Source of the DNA: Lachnospiraceae bacterium
GTDB lineage: Bacteria > Bacillota > Clostridia > Lachnospirales > Lachnospiraceae
Direction of reading: 5' to 3'
Assembly (NCBI GenBank): GCA_022791815.1
Contig: JAAVZU010000024.1
Coordinates: 1-43,183, forward strand
Length of the DNA stretch: 43,183 nt
The first letter of the stretch is position 1. Each line of letters opens with the position of its first letter. A program made the position numbers and the translations under genes. Shown in pieces: positions 6,590 to 15,535 of the stretch. Below the pieces are notes generated by a model. It was not told the DNA's origin. It saw only the letters and a list, made by a program, of their open reading frames with translations, and made no database searches.

Positions 6590-8254
6590 ATGGGAAACCA
6601 AAAGAAAAAAACAAATGATATTTTAAAACAAGGAACCATCTTGGCAGCAGCATCTATTATTGTCAGGATAATTGGATTGGTGTATCGTATTCCACTTGGC
6701 AACCTTATTGGTGATGAAGGAAATGGAATTTACAGTATGGCCTATGGAATCTATAGTCTTGCACTAATTGTATCATCCTATGGACTTCCTCTTGCTGTAT
6801 CTAAAATGGTAGCTGCAAAGAATGTAAATAGAGAATATAAGAATGCATATAAAATTTTCAAAAATGCATTGATTTGTGCAGCAATTACAGGTGGAATTGT
6901 AGGTGGCGGCATTTACTTTGGAGCGGATTTTTTTGCTGGGCTTATGAAAACGGAAGATGCAGCAATGCCTCTTCGGATATTAGCACCAACCATATTTTGT
7001 GTGGCAATTCTTGGTGTTTTCCGAGGTTTTTTTCAAGGGCAAAATACGATGGTACCAACTGCATTCTCTCAAATTGCAGAGCAAATTATAAATGCAATTG
7101 TAAGTTATGTAGTAGCATATCAATTTATTAAGATGCACAGCGAAGCTGAACGAGCTGTTTATGGTGCGACAGGTAGTACATGGGGAACTTTTTCTGGTTC
7201 TGCGGTAGCATTGTTACTGTTAGTGGGTGTTTATTTTTTGTATCGCCCTGTAATTATAAAACGTATTCATCATGATAAACATCGGGAAGACAGTACAATA
7301 ATTATCTATAAAATTTTGTTAGCTACAGTTCTTCCAGTTATTATTAGCCAGACAGTATATCAATTTAGTGGAACGTTAGATACTTTTTTGTTTCATAATA
7401 TTATGGCGGGAAAAGGATGGACAGATACTATAAGAAATTCTTTAATAGGTGTCTATAGTACCCAGTACAATATTTTACTTAGTGTGCCACTTGGAATATC
7501 AACAGCTATGGGAACTTCTATGATTCCGAGTATCGTGTCTTCTTTTACAGAAAATGATATGAGGGCAGTAAAATATAAGGTAAAATCCGTTGTGAAATTT
7601 AATATGATTATTGCATTTCCTTCTGCTGTAGGATTGGCAATACTTGCAGGACCAATTCTTACTATGTTGTACCCACAGCTTGTTACCTATCATGACACAG
7701 CAGCAAATCTGCTTTTGTTTGGTTCCATAGCATTGGTATTTTTTGCCCTTTCTACAGTCACATCAGGAGTTTTACAAGGGATTGACAAAATGCGTCTTCC
7801 AATGATACACTCTGCAATTTCTCTAGGGATTCACTTAGTATTAGTTTCTTTACTATTGAAATTTACCAATCTTGGAGTATATGCTTTAATCATAGGAAAT
7901 GTCACCTTTCCTCTTGTAGTTTGTATTCTAAACTGGCTTGCAGTAGGAAAACATCTGTCTTATCACCAAGAAGTAAAGAAAACGTTTTTGTTGCCCTGTG
8001 TAGCATCAATCATTATGGGAGTGGTATGTTTCCTGGGTTATCATATGTTTTACTTTTTGATTAAATATTTTATAGGAAAGTATATAGGAGCATATATGAG
8101 CAATTTAATTTCCACGCTGCTTGCAGTAGGAATAGCTGTCATTGTTTATTTTGCAGTACTTTTGTATATAAAGGCAGTAAATAAAGAGGAATTAAAAGAT
8201 ATGCCAATGGGAAGAACTTTGTATACTATTGGACATAAATTACACTTAATTTGA
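6590..8254 (+). CDS. MurJ/SpoVB-family lipid-linked polysaccharide flippase
   Basis: A polytopic membrane protein of 554 residues with about 14 hydrophobic segments, from the MOP superfamily branch that holds YtgP (MurJ, lipid II flippase) and SpoVB of Bacillus. The N-terminus ILKQGTILAAASIIVRIIG, then VYRIPLGNLIGDEGNGIY and YGLPLAVSKMVA, are characteristic, as is FRGFFQGQNTMVPTA. It should move undecaprenyl-linked peptidoglycan precursors across the membrane. The open frame reaches back to TTG 6569, but ATG 6590 follows GGAAGG (6571-6576) and removes residues of repeat-adjacent DNA. I cannot separate the vegetative MurJ role from a spore-cortex SpoVB role by sequence alone. Confidence 0.82.
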   Translation: MGNQKKKTNDILKQGTILAAASIIVRIIGLVYRIPLGNLIGDEGNGIYSMAYGIYSLALIVSSYGLPLAVSKMVAAKNVNREYKNAYKIFKNALICAAITGGIVGGGIYFGADFFAGLMKTEDAAMPLRILAPTIFCVAILGVFRGFFQGQNTMVPTAFSQIAEQIINAIVSYVVAYQFIKMHSEAERAVYGATGSTWGTFSGSAVALLLLVGVYFLYRPVIIKRIHHDKHREDSTIIIYKILLATVLPVIISQTVYQFSGTLDTFLFHNIMAGKGWTDTIRNSLIGVYSTQYNILLSVPLGISTAMGTSMIPSIVSSFTENDMRAVKYKVKSVVKFNMIIAFPSAVGLAILAGPILTMLYPQLVTYHDTAANLLLFGSIALVFFALSTVTSGVLQGIDKMRLPMIHSAISLGIHLVLVSLLLKFTNLGVYALIIGNVTFPLVVCILNWLAVGKHLSYHQEVKKTFLLPCVASIIMGVVCFLGYHMFYFLIKYFIGKYIGAYMSNLISTLLAVGIAVIVYFAVLLYIKAVNKEELKDMPMGRTLYTIGHKLHLI

Positions 8255-8410
8255 TGTATATTCTAGCAAGATATGAATGGCATAGCTGAATGATAATGAT
8301 TAAAAAAAGGAATAGAATGTATATTTCTGGAAAAAAAGGACATCCTAAACATAATAGACTGAGATTATTCATAGTTCTAAGCATGACTAAGACGTATGGA
8401 TAATTGAAAA

Positions 8411-8439
8411 TAAGGAATATCAGAAAGGATATTCTTTTG
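8411..8439 (+). terminator. Weak terminator-like hairpin after flippase gene
   Basis: GAATATC (8415-8421) pairs with GATATTC (8428-8434) around AGAAAG and is followed by TTTTGT. Flanking AAG/TTT pairs extend the stem. It could also act as an attenuator ahead of the next gene, whose start is only 27 bases away. Confidence 0.45.
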
Positions 8440-8465
8440 TCTGAAAATGAAAGGATGGATGTTTT

Positions 8466-9074
8466 ATGGAACGGAGTGTATACAGATTAATTTGTGCAAT
8501 CAGTTCTTTGTGTATTGTATTTTCTTTGTCCTATTATTTTAGTTATATCAAAGCATGGGAACATTATGAAAAGAGTTATATGGAGAGGGAAGCAGAGCAG
8601 CAGGTTTTTCCAGCAGGCAATCAGGAAGAAGCAATTGTAAAACCAGGAGCTACCTGTATTTATCAAATTTATAATACGGAAACTGGTACAATGACAGAAG
8701 AAGAGGGTTATGTAACTTCAGAAATGGTTGCATTGAAAAGATCAGATATTTTGCTTTATTTAGAGGATTACATGGAACATTTACCTAAAGAAGAGGAGGA
8801 AAAGGGATTAGAATCCTATACTCTTACTTATTTTTCCACAGATAAAATAATATTTGAGAAATCCTACAATCCTAATAAAGCAAGTTATATGTATTATATT
8901 GTTGTGGAAAATAATATTGTGGTAGTATATTACACTGATTGGAAGACAGTGTTTGAATATACAGGAATTGATGCCAGAGGGCTTAGCATGGAGGAACAAA
9001 AGAAGTTAAGCAATGGAATTAAGGTAAAGGATAATGCAGAACTTTACAGTATATTGGAGGATTATTCCAGTTAA
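8466..9074 (+). CDS. Membrane-anchored protein with BofC C-terminal-like domain
   Basis: A 202-residue protein with an N-terminal membrane anchor or uncleaved signal (IRLICAISS-type hydrophobic stretch, residues 6-27) and an extracytoplasmic remainder. The C-terminal 70 residues (NNIVVVYYTDWKTVFEYTGID, then LSNGIKVKDNAELYSILEDYSS) resemble the BofC C-terminal domain pattern: a short beta hairpin, 'DI..L....LKKGI.VK...EL...LE'. In Bacillus, BofC inhibits the SpoIVB protease that triggers sigma-K activation. Function here is uncertain, because domain likeness does not establish SpoIVB control. ATG 8466 follows AAAGGATGG. No close operon partner: a hairpin lies on each side. Confidence 0.6.
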   Translation: MERSVYRLICAISSLCIVFSLSYYFSYIKAWEHYEKSYMEREAEQQVFPAGNQEEAIVKPGATCIYQIYNTETGTMTEEEGYVTSEMVALKRSDILLYLEDYMEHLPKEEEEKGLESYTLTYFSTDKIIFEKSYNPNKASYMYYIVVENNIVVVYYTDWKTVFEYTGIDARGLSMEEQKKLSNGIKVKDNAELYSILEDYSS

Positions 9075-9083
9075 TTTGGTAGT

Positions 9084-9115
9084 TGCGAAACTCAAAGAAC
9101 AGCTTGGGTTTCGCA
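9084..9115. repeat. 12-bp hairpin between bofC-like and nitroreductase genes
   Basis: TGCGAAACTCAA (9084-9095) pairs with TTGGGTTTCGCA (9104-9115), with one G-T pair and the loop AGAACAGC. No T-run follows, so it is a weak terminator at best. It may be a diverged member of the palindrome family. Confidence 0.5.
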
Positions 9116-9152
9116 TTCACCTAGTAAAAGATAGATAAAAGGAGGATTACAA

Positions 9153-9674
9153 ATGAAATTAGAAACTTTACAAAGTATGAAAGACAGAAGAAGCATTAAA
9201 TCTTATTTACCAGAGCAGATTAAGAAGGAAGAACTAGACAAAGTATTAGAGGCTGGGATTTATGCTGCAAATGGAAGAGGGCTGCAATCTGCAAAAATTG
9301 TAGTGGTGCAGGATAGGGAAACCAGAGATTTACTCTCCAGATTAAATGCACAAGTTATGGGAACAGATATAGATCCGTTTTATGGGGCACCAACCGTATT
9401 AATTGTATTTGCAGACAGTGAAAGCCACACATATCTGGAGGATGGTTCTCTAGTGATGGGAAATCTTATGTTAGGTGCTTATGCTGTTGGTTTAGGTTCT
9501 TGCTGGATACATAGAGCAAAAGAAGTTTTTGAGATGCCAGAGGGTAAGGCACTTATGGAGAAATGGGGTCTGGATGCAAAGTACAAAGGTGTAGGACACT
9601 GTATTCTTGGTTATATAAAAGGTGATATACCAAAAGCAAAGCCACGAAAAGCAGATTATATCATATGGGGATGA
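9153..9674 (+). CDS. Nitroreductase family protein
   Basis: A 173-residue, FMN-binding nitroreductase-family protein that would reduce nitro compounds, quinones or flavins with NAD(P)H. The N-terminal phosphate-binding motif reads DRRSIKSY (residues 11-18). The core AAGNGRG-type loop is AANGRGLQSAKIVVV, and LMLGAYAVGLGSCWIHRAKEV is the typical central helix and turn; GYIKG near the end is also family-like. It is compact, as in single-domain clostridial members. ATG 9153 follows AAAGGAGG with good spacing. It stands alone between hairpin-rich spacers. The physiological substrate cannot be told from sequence. Confidence 0.85.
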   Translation: MKLETLQSMKDRRSIKSYLPEQIKKEELDKVLEAGIYAANGRGLQSAKIVVVQDRETRDLLSRLNAQVMGTDIDPFYGAPTVLIVFADSESHTYLEDGSLVMGNLMLGAYAVGLGSCWIHRAKEVFEMPEGKALMEKWGLDAKYKGVGHCILGYIKGDIPKAKPRKADYIIWG

Positions 9675-9846
9675 CTCCCACCTCTATAGGTGGTGAGTAA
9701 TTTATACGTATCAGTAGTGGGATTCCATCCCCATCTGATACGCCTCTGGCGGATGGCAGGCACACAGAATTGTATTTTTTCAGCGAAGCTGACCTGTGTA
9801 CCGCCACAAGAACGCTGAGTGCGTTCTTGAATTTACGTGTGTAAAT
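9674..9846. other. Spacer packed with consecutive stem-loops
   Basis: The gene-free stretch carries at least five inverted repeats in a row: ACTCCCACC/GGTGGTGAGT (9674-9697), CGTATCAG/CTGATACG (9707-9714, 9735-9742), TCAGC/GCTGA (9780-9784, 9788-9792), AAGAACGC/GCGTTCTT (9808-9815, 9821-9828) and ATTTA/TAAAT (9831-9846). CACACAG and CTGTGTACCGCC provide a longer-range pairing. The motif ATCAGTAGTGG is shared with the element at 6413-6561. I do not recognise a known riboswitch. It is a structured repeat cluster or an RNA ahead of the flavoprotein gene. Confidence 0.5.
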
Positions 9847-9860
9847 AGAAGGTGAAGTGT

Positions 9861-11093
9861 ATGTCTAAGAAGAAAGATGTAATTATAATTGGTGGTGGTG
9901 CGTCAGGACTTTTTGCTGCTATAATATGTGCAAAGGCAGGAAAGAAGGTTCTTATTTTAGAACATAAAGACCGCATTGGAAAAAAGCTTTTAGCCACTGG
10001 AAATGGGAAATGTAATTATACAAATTTACTTATGCCCAAAGGATGTTACAGAGGGGAACATCCAGAATTTGTCTCTTATGCATTGAACATTTTTGGAGCA
10101 GAGGATACCATTACTTTTTTTAAAGAATTAGGTATTTTCCCGAAAAATAAAAATGGTTACATATACCCAAACTCTGAACAGGCGGCTTCTGTATTAGAAG
10201 TTATGGAGATGGCATTAAGTTACTATCATGTGCAGATAGTCTGCAAAGAAGAAGTTACCGAAATTATACCAGAAAAAAAAGGATTTACTGTAAAAGGAAA
10301 TCAAGGTACATATCAAGGAGAAAATATAATTCTTGCAGCAGGCGGACAAGTTTCTGCAAAACTTGGTTCTGACGGAAGTGGATATAAACTTGCGAAGAAG
10401 TTGGGACATAAGGTGATTAAGCCAGTTCCAGCACTAATCGGATTCAAATGTAAGGAAAACTATTTTAAAGAATTAGCAGGAGTTCGTACTGAGGCAGAGG
10501 TTTCTTTGTTTATAGATGACTTAAACCATTATGTGGCAAAAGATAGAGGAGAATTGCAATTAACCAATTATGGAATTTCCGGAATACCTGTATTTCAAAT
10601 TAGCCGGTTTGGTTCAAGAGCCATAAAGGATAGGAAGAAGGTTTTTGTGAAAATAGACTTTTTGCCTAATATGGAAAAAGAAGAAGTGTATAAGCTTATT
10701 TGGCACCGTTTTAGGGAGACAGAGGGGAAAACAGCCAGCCAGGCAATGATAGGTTTATTAAATAAAAAACTTTGTAGTGTATTACTAGCAGAAAGTAAGA
10801 TAGATCTTCATAGCCCTTCTAAAGAAATATCAAAAAGACAACAGAATCGTTTAGTTGACAATATAAAAGGAATGTGTATCACTATATTAGATACGAATGG
10901 ATACGAAAATGCACAGGTAACAGCAGGCGGCATAGATACAGAACAAATAGAGAAAAGAACTATGGAATCCAAATTAGTGCCTGGATTGTATTTTGCAGGA
11001 GAGATTGTAGACGTGGATGGCATTTGTGGAGGATATAATCTCCAATGGTGTTGGAGTTCTGCATATACCGCAGCTAAGGATATTTTATCATAG
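9861..11093 (+). CDS. HI0933/YhiN-family FAD-binding flavoprotein
   Basis: A 410-residue NAD(P)/FAD-dependent oxidoreductase of the HI0933 family (also called aminoacetone-oxidase family), cytoplasmic. The dinucleotide site is IIIGGGASGLFAAIICAKAG at residues 8-27, followed by the family block GNGKCNYTN and, near the end, FAGEIVDVDGICGGYNLQWCWSSAYTAA, which closes over the FAD. The real substrate of the family is not settled. The open frame starts at GTG 9852; ATG 9861 is preferred because it follows AGAAGGTG at normal distance. It lies just after the stem-loop cluster and before a promoter for a second FAD protein. Confidence 0.88.
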   Translation: MSKKKDVIIIGGGASGLFAAIICAKAGKKVLILEHKDRIGKKLLATGNGKCNYTNLLMPKGCYRGEHPEFVSYALNIFGAEDTITFFKELGIFPKNKNGYIYPNSEQAASVLEVMEMALSYYHVQIVCKEEVTEIIPEKKGFTVKGNQGTYQGENIILAAGGQVSAKLGSDGSGYKLAKKLGHKVIKPVPALIGFKCKENYFKELAGVRTEAEVSLFIDDLNHYVAKDRGELQLTNYGISGIPVFQISRFGSRAIKDRKKVFVKIDFLPNMEKEEVYKLIWHRFRETEGKTASQAMIGLLNKKLCSVLLAESKIDLHSPSKEISKRQQNRLVDNIKGMCITILDTNGYENAQVTAGGIDTEQIEKRTMESKLVPGLYFAGEIVDVDGICGGYNLQWCWSSAYTAAKDILS

Positions 11094-11188
11094 AGATTGA
11101 AACTTTTATGTAACTCTTTATGCAGAAATACGTATTTAATATGGGATTGTACACTTTGTTCTTTAAATCTGCTATCTAAATATAGTAT

Positions 11189-11216
11189 TTGACGGTATGG
11201 CTGAACCACTTATAAT
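11189..11216 (+). promoter_or_regulatory. Sigma-70/sigma-A-type promoter for the COG2509 gene
   Basis: TTGACG (11189-11194), a 16-base spacer and a perfect TATAAT (11211-11216) lie 55 bases upstream of the TTG start at 11272. Nothing else was found in the 178-base spacer. Confidence 0.7.
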
Positions 11217-11271
11217 CTTTTAAAGAGATAATAGGGAAAGATTTTAACATGCAAATAAAGGAGAAAATAAA

Positions 11272-12942
11272 TTGTTAAGGATAACCCAATTAAAAATAAA
11301 CATCAGTGAATTTTATGCACATCATGTAAATGAAGTGAAAGAAGCAGGATGGGAAAACTGTTATAATAATTATGAGTTATCTCTGGTAGAAGAGAGGTTG
11401 TGTAAATTACTTCATTGCAAAGCAGAGGATATTTTTCAGTATGATATTGTGAAACGTTCCATAGATGCAAGAAAAAAACAAGAGATTTGTTATAATTACT
11501 GTGTGGAAGTTTCTCTTGATAAGAAGAGAGAAAAAAGGATCTTAGAGAAAGGAAAACAAAATCAGATTACAACAGCCAAAAAAATAATATATAATCCACA
11601 GATTACTGGAGGAGAAATCTTGCATAACCCTCCTGTTATTGTGGGATTTGGTCCAGCTGGAATGTATTGTGCCTTGATGCTTGCAAGGGCAGGATACTGT
11701 CCAGTTGTAATAGAGCAGGGTTCGTGCGTGGAAAAAAGAAGAAAAGATGTGGAGAATTTTTGGAAAGGGGATTTATTAAAGCCTTTTAGTAATGTACAGT
11801 TTGGAGAAGGTGGTGCAGGAACATTTTCGGATGGAAAGTTAAACACTATGGTAAAGGATAATACAGGAAGAAACCATAAAGTGTTAGAAATTTTTGTGGA
11901 GCATGGTGCACCAAAAGAGATTCTTTATATGCAAAAACCACATATTGGAACAGATTTATTGTGTGACATAGTCCGATCTATCCGTGAGGAAATTATAAGA
12001 CTTGGGGGAGAGGTTCACTTTAATAGTCAGGTCACAAATCTTCAGATAGATGAGCAGAAAAATATTACTGGTGTGGAGATAAATCACAAGACTTGGCTGG
12101 ATACGCAAATAGTGGTGTTAGCAATTGGGCATAGTGCCAGAGAAACTTTTTCCATGTTATATGAGAGAGGAATTTCTATGGAACAGAAACCTTTTGCGAT
12201 TGGTGTTCGTATAGAACATAAACAAAGTATGATTGATAAGGCACAATATGGGGAATTGCAGGATATTCTTCCCGCGGCAGATTATAAATTAACTTATCAG
12301 GCTGAGAATGGACGAAGTGCATTTTCTTTTTGTATGTGTCCAGGGGGATTTGTTGTAAATGCATCTTCAGAACCAGAAGCATTAGTGGTAAATGGAATGA
12401 GTAATTATAAAAGAGATGAGGAAAATGCCAATAGTGCTTTAGTGGTAAATGTAGTTCCAGAAGATTTTGGAAGTAACCATGTACTTGCGGGAGTGGAGTT
12501 TCAGAGAAAATGGGAAAGGCTTGCATACGAAACTGGCAAAGGAAAGATACCAACTCAGCTATGGAAAGATTTTCTTAACAAAAAAGAGAGTACAGAATAT
12601 GGAGAAATTATCCCATGTCAAAAAGGTGCAAATTGTTTTGGAAATTTATGGAATTGTCTTCCCAAGTTTGTTTGTGAGACTTTACAGCTTTCTTTACCAT
12701 ACTTTGGAAAAAAGATATCAGGATATGACAGAGAAGATAGTATTTTATCTGGGGTAGAAACGAGAACATCTTCTCCAATCCGTATTCTTCGCAACGGAGA
12801 ATTTGAGAGCAATATAACAGGTCTGTATCCTTGTGGAGAGGGAGCAGGTTATGCAGGAGGAATTACATCTGCTGCTATGGATGGACTGCGGATTTATGAA
12901 GCTATTATAGGAAAATATAAGGTAGCAAAGGTTTGTGAATAA
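11272..12942 (+). CDS. FAD-dependent dehydrogenase, COG2509 family
   Basis: A 556-residue protein of the uncharacterised NAD(FAD)-utilising dehydrogenases (COG2509). An N-terminal domain of about 110 residues (LRITQLKINISE, VKRSIDARKK) precedes the nucleotide site PVIVGFGPAGMYCALMLARAG near residues 122-142. The hallmark PFSNVQFGEGGAGTFSDGKLN lies near residues 163-195, and PCGEGAGYAGGITSAAMDGLR is the C-terminal FAD contact. TTG 11272 follows AAAGGAG (11257-11263) by eight bases and is a confident non-ATG start. A promoter lies upstream, so it probably begins a unit running into proB. The substrate of the family is unknown. Confidence 0.88.
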   Translation: MLRITQLKINISEFYAHHVNEVKEAGWENCYNNYELSLVEERLCKLLHCKAEDIFQYDIVKRSIDARKKQEICYNYCVEVSLDKKREKRILEKGKQNQITTAKKIIYNPQITGGEILHNPPVIVGFGPAGMYCALMLARAGYCPVVIEQGSCVEKRRKDVENFWKGDLLKPFSNVQFGEGGAGTFSDGKLNTMVKDNTGRNHKVLEIFVEHGAPKEILYMQKPHIGTDLLCDIVRSIREEIIRLGGEVHFNSQVTNLQIDEQKNITGVEINHKTWLDTQIVVLAIGHSARETFSMLYERGISMEQKPFAIGVRIEHKQSMIDKAQYGELQDILPAADYKLTYQAENGRSAFSFCMCPGGFVVNASSEPEALVVNGMSNYKRDEENANSALVVNVVPEDFGSNHVLAGVEFQRKWERLAYETGKGKIPTQLWKDFLNKKESTEYGEIIPCQKGANCFGNLWNCLPKFVCETLQLSLPYFGKKISGYDREDSILSGVETRTSSPIRILRNGEFESNITGLYPCGEGAGYAGGITSAAMDGLRIYEAIIGKYKVAKVCE

Positions 12943-12989
12943 TTTCATATAAATTAGAATCATAGTGCCTACAAGAAAGAAGGATAAGA

Positions 12990-13856
12990 ATGGACAGAGC
13001 ATATATCAAAGAGAAAAAAAGAATAGTCATTAAGATTGGTACATCAACGATTACCCATGAGGAGACAGGAGCCCTTAACTTGGTAAAATTGGAAAAATTA
13101 GTACGCTTGCTTACGGATCTTCGTAATCAGGGGAAAGAAGTAGTGTTAGTTTCTTCTGGAGCCATTGCGGTAGGAAGAAAAGCAATGGGTATTAAAGAAA
13201 GAACAGAGGAAATGTCAGTAAAACAAGCATGTGCAGCCATTGGACAGGCAAGACTGATGATGGTATACCAGAAATTATTTGGTGAATATAATCAAGTTAC
13301 TGCTCAGGTTCTTATGACAAAGTATACGATGATAAACAATATTAGCAGAAAAAATGCCCAGAATACATTTCGGGAATTGTTAAAGATGGGTGTAATCCCT
13401 ATTGTAAATGAAAATGATACGGTATCCACCGACGAAATGGAGTATGGAAATTTTGGGGATAATGATACTTTGTCAGCCATTGTAGCAGCACTGATTGGGG
13501 CAGATTTACTTATATTATTATCAGATATTGATGGATTGTATACAGATGATCCTAACGTAAATCCAAATGCAGACTTTGTGGAATGTGTAGATGTGATTGA
13601 CGAGAAGTTAGAGAATATGGGCAAAGGAGTAACCAGTGATGTAGGAACCGGAGGTATGGCAACAAAAATTTCTGCTGCTAAGATTGCTACAGACTCAGGT
13701 AGTGATATGGTAATAGCCAATGGAGAAAATATAGGTATTGTGCATCGAATTATGCAGGGAGAGAAGATTGGAACTATTTTTCAGGCACATAAATCAAAAG
13801 ATTTTCATTTGATGGATTACATACAAACACCACAATATAGAGCAGATGGGGATTGA
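12990..13856 (+). CDS. proB: Glutamate 5-kinase, PUA-less
   Basis: ProB phosphorylates L-glutamate to gamma-glutamyl phosphate, the first step of proline synthesis. The amino-acid kinase domain is complete: VIKIGTSTI near the start, VLVSSGAIAVG, QVLMT, NENDTVS, FGDNDTLSAIVA, LLSDIDGLYTDDP and GTGGMATKISAA. At 288 residues it stops after the kinase domain and lacks the C-terminal PUA domain of Escherichia coli and Bacillus ProB (about 370 residues); such short forms occur naturally. proA, its usual partner, is not in the window. ATG 12990 follows AGAAAGAAGGA at good spacing. The 3' end runs close to the next gene. Confidence 0.93.
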   Translation: MDRAYIKEKKRIVIKIGTSTITHEETGALNLVKLEKLVRLLTDLRNQGKEVVLVSSGAIAVGRKAMGIKERTEEMSVKQACAAIGQARLMMVYQKLFGEYNQVTAQVLMTKYTMINNISRKNAQNTFRELLKMGVIPIVNENDTVSTDEMEYGNFGDNDTLSAIVAALIGADLLILLSDIDGLYTDDPNVNPNADFVECVDVIDEKLENMGKGVTSDVGTGGMATKISAAKIATDSGSDMVIANGENIGIVHRIMQGEKIGTIFQAHKSKDFHLMDYIQTPQYRADGD

Positions 13857-13905
13857 TACTGAAAAATATATGCGTTTGTTAGATGTAGTAATTAAGGGAG
13901 AAAAA

Positions 13906-14415
13906 ATGAATTTTAAAATAGAGGTTGAAGACTTTGAATGGATAGATGGAAGTCTGGATAATGAAAATGATTTATGCTTACATGGACATGCGACGGCATA
14001 TATTGGAGAGAAGAAATTAGAGTATGATGCGACAGTAAGTGCAACAGCATTGTATTTATTAAAATCTTTAACCGAGGACCATATTATTAATGAAGATAAT
14101 CAAATGCTGCCATGTTGCGGCTTTTCCATGATTCCAGATGAGAAATTGGAGAATGTTACTATTATAGGTTGCCCAAATGGAATAGATTGGTCTGTTATTC
14201 ATGAAGATAATAGTGTAAGACTGATTTTAGAAGATGGTACGCAAGTGGTTGTTCCAATAAGCGAATATGAAAATGAGGTATTCCGTTTTGCTGATAAAGT
14301 GGAGGATTTTTATATGTCCTGTTTTCCTAAAAAAATGCCTGAAGATGAATATGATAGAAATGGTTATATTGCCTTTTGGAATGAATGGCATAGGAGAAGG
14401 GAAAATAAAAAATAG
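13906..14415 (+). CDS. Conserved hypothetical protein, 169 aa
   Basis: A soluble acidic protein with no membrane segment. The frame is open from ATG 13846 inside proB, but ATG 13906 directly follows AAGGGAG (13894-13900) and gives a sensible start (MNFKIEVEDFEW). Features include a CCGFSM motif with paired cysteines near residues 68-69, an IIGCPNGIDWSVIHE stretch and a C-terminal FYMSCFPKKMPEDEYDRNGYIAFWNEWHRR. I do not recognise a named domain. Its place between proB and the DUF896 gene, with short gaps, suggests cotranscription, but no function follows from that. Confidence 0.75.
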   Translation: MNFKIEVEDFEWIDGSLDNENDLCLHGHATAYIGEKKLEYDATVSATALYLLKSLTEDHIINEDNQMLPCCGFSMIPDEKLENVTIIGCPNGIDWSVIHEDNSVRLILEDGTQVVVPISEYENEVFRFADKVEDFYMSCFPKKMPEDEYDRNGYIAFWNEWHRRRENKK

Positions 14416-14466
14416 AGGAAGATGGACACAATATTTTGGTGAAATGAAAGTTGAGGAGGAATAGAA

Positions 14467-14676
14467 ATGACAGACGAAAAAATAGCAAGAATCAATGAAT
14501 TATATCATAAATCAAAATCGGAGGGATTAACACCTGACGAAAAAATAGAACAAGCAAAACTGCGTCAGGAATATATACAAGCAATCCGAGCGGATTTGCA
14601 AAGTACATTGGATAATGTATCTGTTCTAAATCCAGATGGCACTGTAACAGAGTTAAAAAAGAAACATGGAAAATAA
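14467..14676 (+). CDS. DUF896 (YnzC/UPF0291) family protein
   Basis: This 69-residue protein belongs to the DUF896/UPF0291 family, small two-helix proteins of Firmicutes (YnzC, YneF-type neighbours) without an established role. The hallmarks are IARINELYHKSKSEGLTPDE and LRQEYIQAIRADLQSTLDNV, followed by VSVLNPDG. Start ATG 14467 follows TGAGGAGG. The stop overlaps the start of the folate gene, indicating coupled translation. Length and motif order are normal for the family. Confidence 0.9.
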   Translation: MTDEKIARINELYHKSKSEGLTPDEKIEQAKLRQEYIQAIRADLQSTLDNVSVLNPDGTVTELKKKHGK

Positions 14677-15253
14677 TAGCATGTATACAAAAACAGAGGT
14701 TCGCGATCAAATTAGGGTAAAGAAACGTACAATGACGAAAGAAGATATTCTGGAAAAGAGTAATAAAATATGGGAGAATCTTAGGAATACAAAAGAGTTT
14801 ATAAATGCAGAGTATTTGTATATGTATGTTTCTTATAATCAGGAAGTTATAACCAGACCTTATATAAAAGAAAGCATTCATGCAGGAAAGAAGGTTGCTG
14901 TTCCTAAAATAATAGATGGATGTATGGAATTTTTTCAAATAGAAGATATAAATCAATTGGAAAAAGGTTATCAGGGAATATTAGAACCTAAAAATGGAAA
15001 ACTTATTTGCAAAGAATCAGGGTTAATGCTTTTACCAGGACTTGCATTTGATAGAAGCTTGCATCGTTGTGGATATGGTGGAGGGTTTTATGATGCTTAT
15101 CTTCAAAGGTATGACAAAGGAAATTTGATTAAATTTGCACTTTCTTATAAATATCAGGTTTTTGAAAAAATTCCAATCGAAAAGCACGATAAGATTTTAG
15201 ATGCCATCGTAACAGAAGATGAAGTGATTCGTTTATGCTGTAGATCCACATGA
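14666..15253 (+). CDS. 5-formyltetrahydrofolate cyclo-ligase
   Basis: The product would convert 5-formyltetrahydrofolate to 5,10-methenyltetrahydrofolate using ATP, returning the storage form to the one-carbon pool. Of its 195 residues, the N-terminal KTEVRDQIRVKKRTM carries the family arginine/lysine cluster, and residues around 137-150 hold the signature RCGYGGGFYDAYL; GLAFDRSLHR precedes it. The frame starts at ATG 14666, overlapping DUF896 by 11 bases; ATG 14681 is an alternative. The gene is commonly called fthC or ygfA in other bacteria. A 282-base spacer follows that holds one palindromic repeat and nothing else I can identify. Confidence 0.92.
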   Translation: MENNSMYTKTEVRDQIRVKKRTMTKEDILEKSNKIWENLRNTKEFINAEYLYMYVSYNQEVITRPYIKESIHAGKKVAVPKIIDGCMEFFQIEDINQLEKGYQGILEPKNGKLICKESGLMLLPGLAFDRSLHRCGYGGGFYDAYLQRYDKGNLIKFALSYKYQVFEKIPIEKHDKILDAIVTEDEVIRLCCRST

Positions 15254-15491
15254 CGTTTTTGGTAGTTTCGCCATGAATGAAAATAGATATTTTGTACTGT
15301 ATGTTTTCATAACTGCCTGTTAGATATTTGCAATTCTGGTGGTTCATACACATTAGGTTCGGTGATAAATATATAATTTGGTCTTTGTATAGCAAAAACG
15401 AAGTTATATATTTATTAATAATACTTTTTATTAAATTGTAGATAAATCAAAAGTTCTTTCATATACTTTTAGTAAAAGAATGTGACATAAG

Positions 15492-15519
15492 GTAACAGCG
15501 AAGGTGTCTGAACTGTTAT
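15492..15519. repeat. 28-bp palindromic repeat, subfamily B
   Basis: The segment runs GTAACAGCGAAGG...CTGAACTGTTAT. It matches the copy at 38598-38625 at about 23 of 28 positions. It lies 17 bases before the M14 peptidase start, the same distance as the other copy from hisG. Confidence 0.6.
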
Positions 15520-15535
15520 GGCATAAGGTGAAAAC

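Noticed and set aside
9674-9846. tRNA or known riboswitch
   Set aside because: No cloverleaf with TTC and CCA-type arms, and no conserved FMN, TPP, lysine or similar core sequence could be recognised.
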